Assembly: GCA_930367205.1 (NCBI GenBank)
Contig: OV884011.1
Span: 113,017,139 to 113,081,138 of the forward strand
Direction: 5' to 3'
Source: Acanthosoma haemorrhoidale
Taxonomy: Eukaryota; Arthropoda; Insecta; Hemiptera; Acanthosomatidae
Length of the DNA stretch: 64,000 bases
Part shown: positions 56,961-64,000 of the stretch, in pieces
How the letters are laid out: each line of letters begins with the position of its first letter
Position numbering within the stretch: the first letter of the stretch is position 1
Notes under the pieces: generated by a model
Database searches by the model: none
What the model saw: the letters and a program-made list of their open reading frames with translations, nothing else
What the model was told of the DNA's origin: nothing
Position numbers and translations under genes: made by a program

Positions 56961-59900
56961 TCATGGCCAAAGTACCCCTCTTACTGTAAGTAAATATTCA
57001 CAATAGTATAATAATATTATGTAAAACCGTCGAAGAAATATAACTGAAAAAAAAACCACTAAGTGAATGGTGATTTTCACGCTACATAGAATACCTTTTT
57101 TCAATTGACAGTTGAATTAGACAAGGAATAATCAAATGACATGTTGCTTTTTTTTTTTTTGGTAATTGTGTTCTGCGGTTCTTTTTTTTTTTCATACGAG
57201 AGATAAACGATTGATGGATATTATATAATTGTTTTTCTACCCGTTATTTTTTATTCGTTTTGATTATGTATTGGGTTACATAAATAAATTTAGCAATGAT
57301 TGGGATGGGCTACAGGGGTGTGGCAACACTGATTGCGTCATGGACTACGCCCAGAATCCTTAGTAGGGTACTATCTATGATTGTAATTGTCTTTGGTGTT
57401 TTGGCTGTTACGTACTGGCAACCTCGTCAAGAGTGCAGTCTCTGAACAGGTCGTAGAAAACCGGACCGTAAATGACACTGCTTCCTCCGTCACACTTTTT
57501 TTCTACTAATACATAAATATATATATATATATATTCATCAACAGAACCATCCTACACTTACTCCCTAATCTACTAAATCTGACTTAAGAAGTCGTGAATT
57601 CAGTCGATTACTCTAAGTGATGGCCCCTTTATCCCGGAGTGGGGACGCAAAAGCGAAAGGGAAATCGAGTTTTGGCTACCTCTTACTATTTGTTCGTAGA
57701 GTACACTCCATGATGACTTTCGCGAATCGATTAAACTTATTCCAACGGGAAACACGTCATTGTTTCAGTATCCAGGAAGTGACCACACATAAACTCGAAA
57801 ACATCAAAGGAAGTGCCATAGCATATACTCTTCATAGGATCTTCCTTCTTATTTTTTTTTTTATAAATCAAAACATTGTTCGATCAATGTAATAACTACA
57901 GATGATAAATACAGATGAGCTGATGATGTAGAAAACAAAATCTGAATTCCTCACGTCTTCGTTATATCCTAAACAACAGAATTGTAATTATATGTTAATT
58001 AATTTATCATTCTTTGCGTGGCACTATTCATTACAGAAAAAAATGTTTGAATTTCTGAACGATTGTTTCCAAGTAATGTTTCTAATTAACCCCAGGATAA
58101 AGTTAGAAACTTATACGAACTTTGTAGCTTTCGTGGTTTTAAGTTTTTCATTTGATTTTAAAAAATGAAGGGATAAAATTAATAATCGAGTATTTATGTT
58201 TTTGAAATTTTCAAGTGTTGATTATAATCATAATAACCAGACTATAACTAGAAGATAGGAGGAAAAAACTCTTTCTTTTTTTTTACATTACATGATGAAT
58301 TGTTTGCAAAAGAGAAACATTTGTGACGGTGCCCGGATTTGATCTTATTATATTCGTTTGGACACTATTCTATACAGCTATCCCAAGACGAACAACAGGA
58401 GGTATAATTTATAACGGTATGATCAAACTCCGATGCTACTATACTACAAAAGATATGTTTAAACTGGAAACAAAATATTGATTTTGTTAACGAGGTTTCT
58501 TGATTTCAGTTTTCAAATAAGGCAAATTCAGTCTCTCCGGCAAATGTATTCATTTGATTGTTATAATTTTAATCCCCCCTTAATAGATTTTGATTAGATA
58601 AAAGTTATAAACTTATATTTCCAATCTACCAACGGAGTACAACCAAAATCCAGTCTCACTTCAAAATAGATACCGTTCACTAAATGCAGACTATAATTTC
58701 GTCAAACGAATAAATTGATTGATATATGACAAATACATATTATGAAATATACACATTATCACGTTCCCTGCGCTTTTAAGAGCACCTTAAATTTAAAATG
58801 GCTTGCTAGATCCGATACAGGTAGTAATCGGTTTTAGAATTTCGCAATAACGAATGGCATTTTAAGGTCACCCACTTCCAGCTCATTTACATCATCAATA
58901 CAACGGATCACTGTATGTCTTTTATAAATACGCTTAATTTTTTAATGGGAAGTACGCCCAGTGCATTACTCCTTTCTCCATTGTTAAATATACATGGCAC
59001 TTGGATTTACACGATCAGTATGGAGACAATACAGAACGATGAGCTCCATCCTTGGAGGATCTGGAGAAGAAAATAAATATCCGATATGTTTATGTTATGT
59101 GTATTTATTTATACTTTGGATCACATTTACTAACGAAACTGCCACGTGCACTGCATTTTACTGTTCCATACGCTCAAAATTCCTGTTTATATGTCTATTT
59201 ATATTTCCACACTGTTTGGCATAAGTTACCAAACATTTCTTTTTTGAGTTATTCTCGATCTCAAAATCACTTTATTTGACTCCAATGATTTTTTGATTAG
59301 TCCAAAGGGAGAGGCTCAACTTTCATTCAGGTACGGAAGACCATTTTTCGTCTGTTTGCCTGTCTATAGGTAAGTTCTGCAACAGCGGTAATTTTCACAG
59401 GATCCATCTCAGAAACTATCTACGATTTATAGTTTTGACTTTCACCCATTGTTAGACCATAACGCAGAAAAATATTAAAAAAATATGAAAAATATCTCAA
59501 AATTTGAAATGTTGAGAATCGACAATAAAAATTGTTTGTCAGAACGTATTGAATTCTAAGCCACTTTCAATAGATTTGTTTTAAAAGAGAATTTTCAGTG
59601 GGGAAAATGGTTTAGGTATTTTTGGAGTATATTTTTTTGTTTTCCAGAACTTGGCGTGAGGACATCCCTACCCGAACTGGAATGTACCTAGATTATGTGC
59701 CTTTCTCTAGGTCCATGATTATTTTTATAGTTAAAAAAAAAGAATCTATTTAATACTTGTTGTAAACAACTTTCTTAAATGCTAAAGGAAAAGGAAAATT
59801 CTTTTATGTAATCAAGACAATAATGGTGAGGCAGCTGACCCTTAAATAAACTGGTTTAAAACTTAACATTGGTCGTAGATACAAATAATCTAACACGAAC

Positions 59901-62549
59901 TATAAGATATAGGAACGTATCAAAACTCCTACTGAATGAGCAGGTGACACGAAGCTGTTTCAAAGGTTATGAAGCAAGACGTTAAATGCATTTATTGCAC
60001 TGTAACCAGGATCCAACCTCTTGCTAGATCTTGGCTATAATTAAGCACTATACGTCTCCTTACACAACCTACTAGCTGATTTGGAAACATCCTATACAAC
60101 CTACGACACTGTTGAACTTTCGATTATTATCACCAATAGACATACCTCGTTGATTTTGAATGCTAATTGAGGGGTTATCTCATATTTTATATAATAATAA
60201 TATTAAGATGTGTTCTTCGAGTAGACATTAATTTTTATCACTAAACCATAATGTAGACTTACGAGAGGCTATACAGATTTACCTATACAACAATATTTGC
60301 TGGAATTTTTATTTAGTGTCCGCACTTTTTGAAATTCTACCTGTATGTTCTAAAAACGTAGAAAGCGTGACCCATACATTCTATTGAGGTGATGGTTATG
60401 CGATGGGGTATCTCCCAAATGTCCCATCTTATCCCAGAGAGAGAGGCCAACCACGGACCCCAATAACTTTTTACAGAAAGGCACTTTATTCCAATTGCAC
60501 ATTTCAGGAATGAGCTTGTTTTTGAAATGGTAAGTTTCTCGAATATCTTATAGAAAACAAAACATGAATAGCAATTATCTTACAAATTTGTTTTATGGTT
60601 GAGCCCAGCCGTCTTAAAAATCCTAGCCCAGTAACCGCGCACTCCGTAACAGTGGTGAAACGCCCTAGCCAAACGACATGATAAGTTACGCAAGTTATAA
60701 TGTAGGTTATCTCACTGTAATATTCTGACGACTTCGTCGATCCGTAATATTATTGTATTTCGAAACATTTAAAAATCAGGTTTTGAAGGTCATATGCATC
60801 GTTTTTGACTCCATCCTTCTGTGGAGCTGCCCGATTTCAAATTTTATATCTTTCAAATTACTATTAATAAGGCTACCATTACACTGAAGCAGAGAAGATG
60901 GTCCATTAGGCTAAAATATAGCTCGCCAAGTTAGGAATATTGGCTGAAATCTGTAGGGACGCCACTCAATAAATTCAAGCTATTCACGGTTTATACTTGT
61001 CGGTTTCAAATTTTAATAATGGGTTATGAGTCCATACCGGTCGAGTTATTTCCTACCAACCTTAGGATCCGAGAAAGAGAGCCCCATTTACATTCTTTAA
61101 TTTCATTTTAATTGAGATAGGCAAATGAGTGATAGGGATCAAATTCTTCAATCTTGAGTAACTATCTGATTGGTAATTACATCAAAATTAAACATCCGCG
61201 TTTGAGTAACAAGCTCCATCCTTTCTAATTGCATTGTTATAGAAATGTGTTTAAGAAATGTAGCAGGTTGTAAATACTACGTTATTTAAAACTGTATTAA
61301 GAGAGTTTTCCTGTAGCGATTACGATAACAGCTAATTGGATTAGGAGTTCCATGCTTTATTACCAAAGCGTGTACAGGTCAGATTGATACGCTATTAGGC
61401 TTATAAAGCTTTCAATGGGTAAAGTTAAGGTGATTGTGCTGTCGATTATAAAATGGGTTTCAATTACCAACATTAAAACAAAAAGTGTTTTAATTAAACG
61501 TTAAAACTTTTTTCACTGAACGTGATCTATGGTACTTATTTAGACCGATCGTTCTCATAATACACTTATAGTACGTGCACGTCGGTTTATAAGAGATGAG
61601 AGTAAAATATGCAATAAATAAATGTAAAAAAATTATCAACAAGTCGATTTTAATTGTCGGAAAGTTTCCTTATATGGGTGATCTTTGGGCTGTCTCTTGT
61701 TTCACACACACTCCTTATCCGTTGTACTTCTGTCAAACAAGTTTCATAGTAATGGTCTTCCTATTAACGATTAAACTATGTATATTTAAAATCCTTTTCC
61801 ATCATATTTACCTATCTCTGCGTTTTAATTTGTTTTAAGCTGTTGAGTTTGCATAGTACATTTAAGAACTTCCCCCATCATCGCCAATACTTTCGTTTAA
61901 CTCTGGGTTCTTGTTAAGTAAAGAAGAATTAAATGTAAGAGTTAGAATATCCGTGGTAGAAATCGCGAGGATAGTGTAAGTGGAACGAAGACGTGACTAA
62001 TGTTGATTCTCGGATCCCGCTGAGCAACAATGCACTGCTTAGCAGACGGTTGGCTAAGGGTGGATTGTAAGTTCCAGGAAGAGTGAAGAGGAACGAAAGT
62101 GCATTACGGATGGGGGAAGTTTAGCAACAGCGTTCCGTCGGACCGATCCTCAATCACAACAAGTTTCCTCTTGACCACGAGAAAATGCGACAGTTCACCA
62201 AATTTGGCAGTTCGAGGTGATAACAGAAAACTGTTAATTAATCGGTGAATTCTTTCGAAGCAGGGTCATCGGGTAAACAACTAGTTATCCTTAGGATTTT
62301 CAATCTCATTTGGAAAACGGTACTTTCCCTCCTCGACGACCTTCGCATAGGATGAAGGTTGACTTACAAGGTATAGTAATTTGAAACAAAAAAAAAACAA
62401 ATGGGCCGGTCAAATGGGATTTTCCATCAGTTGACCCGAAAAAATATGTTAAGCACCGTTAATTAGTCCGTACTTTAATTAGTTTTAAATGCTTATTTGA
62501 AAGAAATATAATTTATCTTAATAGGGAAATGGGTAATTATAATGTTTTA

Positions 62550-62800
62550 TCTCATTTATACCATACCTAATATTGCATACACTCTCATTCATACATCATT
62601 TACAAATATTATAGTATCAAGTGCAAAAATCCCACAAAATCACCTGCAGGGTGCCACCTCCGCAGCAAAAGAAAAGGAAGCAGGGATCAGAGAGATTCCG
62701 CAAGATACATCTTTAGCCACATTACTGCTAGATAGTAAAAGTACGAAATGAGAGAGGCTCAATACCCGCAGACGCTCCAGTCATGACATTAGTGGACTAA
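62550..62800 (+). repeat. Weak dispersed repeat, copy 2
   Basis: Collinear partner of 45150-45420, with the same TTCATACA..TTTACAAA start and GCAGACGCTCCAGTCATGAC end. The middle has diverged strongly. Confidence 0.45.
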
Positions 62801-63163
62801 CATCTCCAAGCACAATTTTCAATAATTTATCTATTACATTATAATTATTAACATGATATCTCTAATCATGTTTAGCAATGATCAGACATATAAATAAAAA
62901 ATCTTGATGATTTAAATCTGCTATTTTGACCTTAATCCACTGTAACCTATTGTGCCTGTCCGATTACGTCAAGAAGAGTACTTAGAAGACGAACATCTAA
63001 AATACTCATTATTATACCTAAAGATTCTAACAACAACCTCAAATTCGTATATTATTTTCTTATTGACTGTATTTATTAAAATAAGTACAATGCAGTCATC
63101 CAAATAGTATTATAAGCAATTCTTAGAATCCGGAAACGTTATTACGGTCCTAATATTTTTTTT

Positions 63164-63173
63164 GGGGGGGGGG
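63164..63173 (+). repeat. Poly-G run (10 bp)
   Basis: Ten consecutive Gs after a T run. Lengths of such runs are unreliable in assemblies. Confidence 0.8.
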
Positions 63174-63259
63174 CATCACCAAAATCATTTACCATATCAC
63201 TTAGTGAGCTCACTAAAACTCTATGTGAGTTGATTTGGAGGCCAAGAGGCCACCTCCAT

Positions 63260-63480
63260 CTTATACACTCATTGTTTTGGGTTGCCGGGGGTGGAATGGA
63301 AGAATAGATGAATCGCAAAGGTTTCGAAATGGCCTAGGAAGTGGTAATGAACGTTTTGTTAACGGAAGGTGACTAGATCTTGGGTGAAAGGGATGTTGAG
63401 GTCGGAGTGAAAGGTACGGTTGTTGACTACGGAACTGAGTGTGAAGGATACTGGATGGCTTGTCACTAGACTTATATTCG
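63260..63480 (-). mobile_element. Non-LTR retrotransposon C-terminal fragment, minus strand
   Basis: The reverse complement contains CAACCGTACCTTTCACTCCG ACCTCAACATCCC, matching 18690-18720, and translates as NRTFHSDLNIPFTQDL. It is the same conserved ORF2 block as the fragment at 18640-18900, in opposite orientation. Other frames and stops show that it is a relic. Confidence 0.55.
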
Positions 63481-64000
63481 ATAGGTCCAGGTATTATATA
63501 CTTGCACATACATAATGTGTTATTGAATAAATATGAATCAGTCTTCTGTTTTCAAGAGTTAATTTATAACCTTAGCTCATTTGGCGAAGAAGAAGTATGA
63601 ATCGTATGTTTGGTTAAATACTTTCTTGTCGTTTGGAGGGAATGTAAGTCGCTTGTTTAATATAAGCCCTAAATGGCTTGTTTAGCAAATGCGTGTTGGT
63701 TAAAAAGAAAAAATGCAGGACGGCGTGACTGGAGGTATGTAGAGATGGTATCATCAGATCATATTTCTCAATTCACTTTTAATCTCCATTTGGAGATCCA
63801 TGGCTCCAGATGAACAAGGTGATTCTACGGTCTTCGGGAACAGAGTATGGCTGTGTTGTCAGAGAATTCAGAGATGGAAGTTTAAGGATGAGTATATATT
63901 TGAGCAGAGTACAAAAGGAACATGATGGGGCCGTGGAAACCACCCTAGAGCATTCCACCAAATGGTAGATAATTATCACAGAATAAATGATAAAGTGCAG
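63481..64000. other. Noncoding window end
   Basis: This may be the upstream part of the minus-strand retrotransposon relic, but no RT motif was found on either strand. Confidence 0.35.

Larger units (their letters stand above)
53412..62549. other. Long noncoding stretch with scattered debris
   Basis: Mostly AT-rich and without supported genes. Points seen: a candidate isolated exon at 54280-54429, GC-richer patches at about 55565-55780 and 56720-56960, an 11-G run at 56746-56756 and an (AT)n run at about 57515-57532. Short ORFs (for example 57617-57892 and 58994-59224) show no family features. Confidence 0.45.

Noticed and set aside
57617..57892. 91-codon ORF with a basic N-terminus
   Set aside because: No family match, no splice or promoter context, and ends in a T-rich hydrophobic tail typical of chance ORFs here.
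1..64000. CRISPR arrays, bacterial operons, phage or rRNA genes
   Set aside because: No regularly spaced repeats, ribosome-binding-site-led gene clusters or rRNA-like conserved blocks were seen; the genes present are intron-bearing animal genes.

Overview
The window looks like animal nuclear DNA, most likely from an insect. It is AT-rich and carries split genes with GT-AG introns. It also holds fragments of most retroelement and DNA-transposon groups common in arthropods (Ty3/Gypsy, BEL/Pao, Ty1/Copia, Jockey-like and R1-like non-LTR elements, Tc1, hAT and mariner-type miniature elements). I cannot name the species.

Two host genes can be reconstructed exon by exon, with every splice phase matching. 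The first (6661-8145, plus strand) is a four-exon gene for a 218-residue protein that ends in one C2H2 and one C2HC zinc finger; I do not recognise it. The second (19214-38641, plus strand) is a complete ten-exon D-3-phosphoglycerate dehydrogenase gene (PHGDH, 519 residues), the first enzyme of serine synthesis. Its 11.5-kb first intron holds a Tc1 cluster and other debris, intron 2 holds an antisense BEL/Pao fragment, and intron 5 holds an old repeat that recurs downstream of the gene.

Layout. 1-4130: a decayed Gypsy pol fused to a Jockey-like fragment, then two tandem Jockey-like 3' ends and an LTR-like repeat. 6.6-8.1 kb: the zinc-finger gene. 8.1-19 kb: AT-rich DNA with a Copia relic, a 260-bp hAT miniature element with a perfect 8-bp target duplication, and a non-LTR C-terminal fragment. 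19.2-38.9 kb: PHGDH. 39-47 kb: repeats, including an inverted partner of the 3.7-kb repeat, a poly-A-ended retroelement tail and a 92-bp mariner-type miniature element. 47.5-52.8 kb: a GC-rich, nearly full-length R1-like retrotransposon with an open ORF1 and a broken ORF2, followed directly by a 5'-truncated Jockey-like element to 53411. 53.4-64 kb: mostly featureless AT-rich DNA with a few repeat fragments.

I found no convincing new multi-gene system. The most useful leads are the zinc-finger gene, the odd ORF1/ORF2 junction and 3' hairpins of the R1-like element, the two precisely bounded miniature elements, and several repeat pairs that could define new families.
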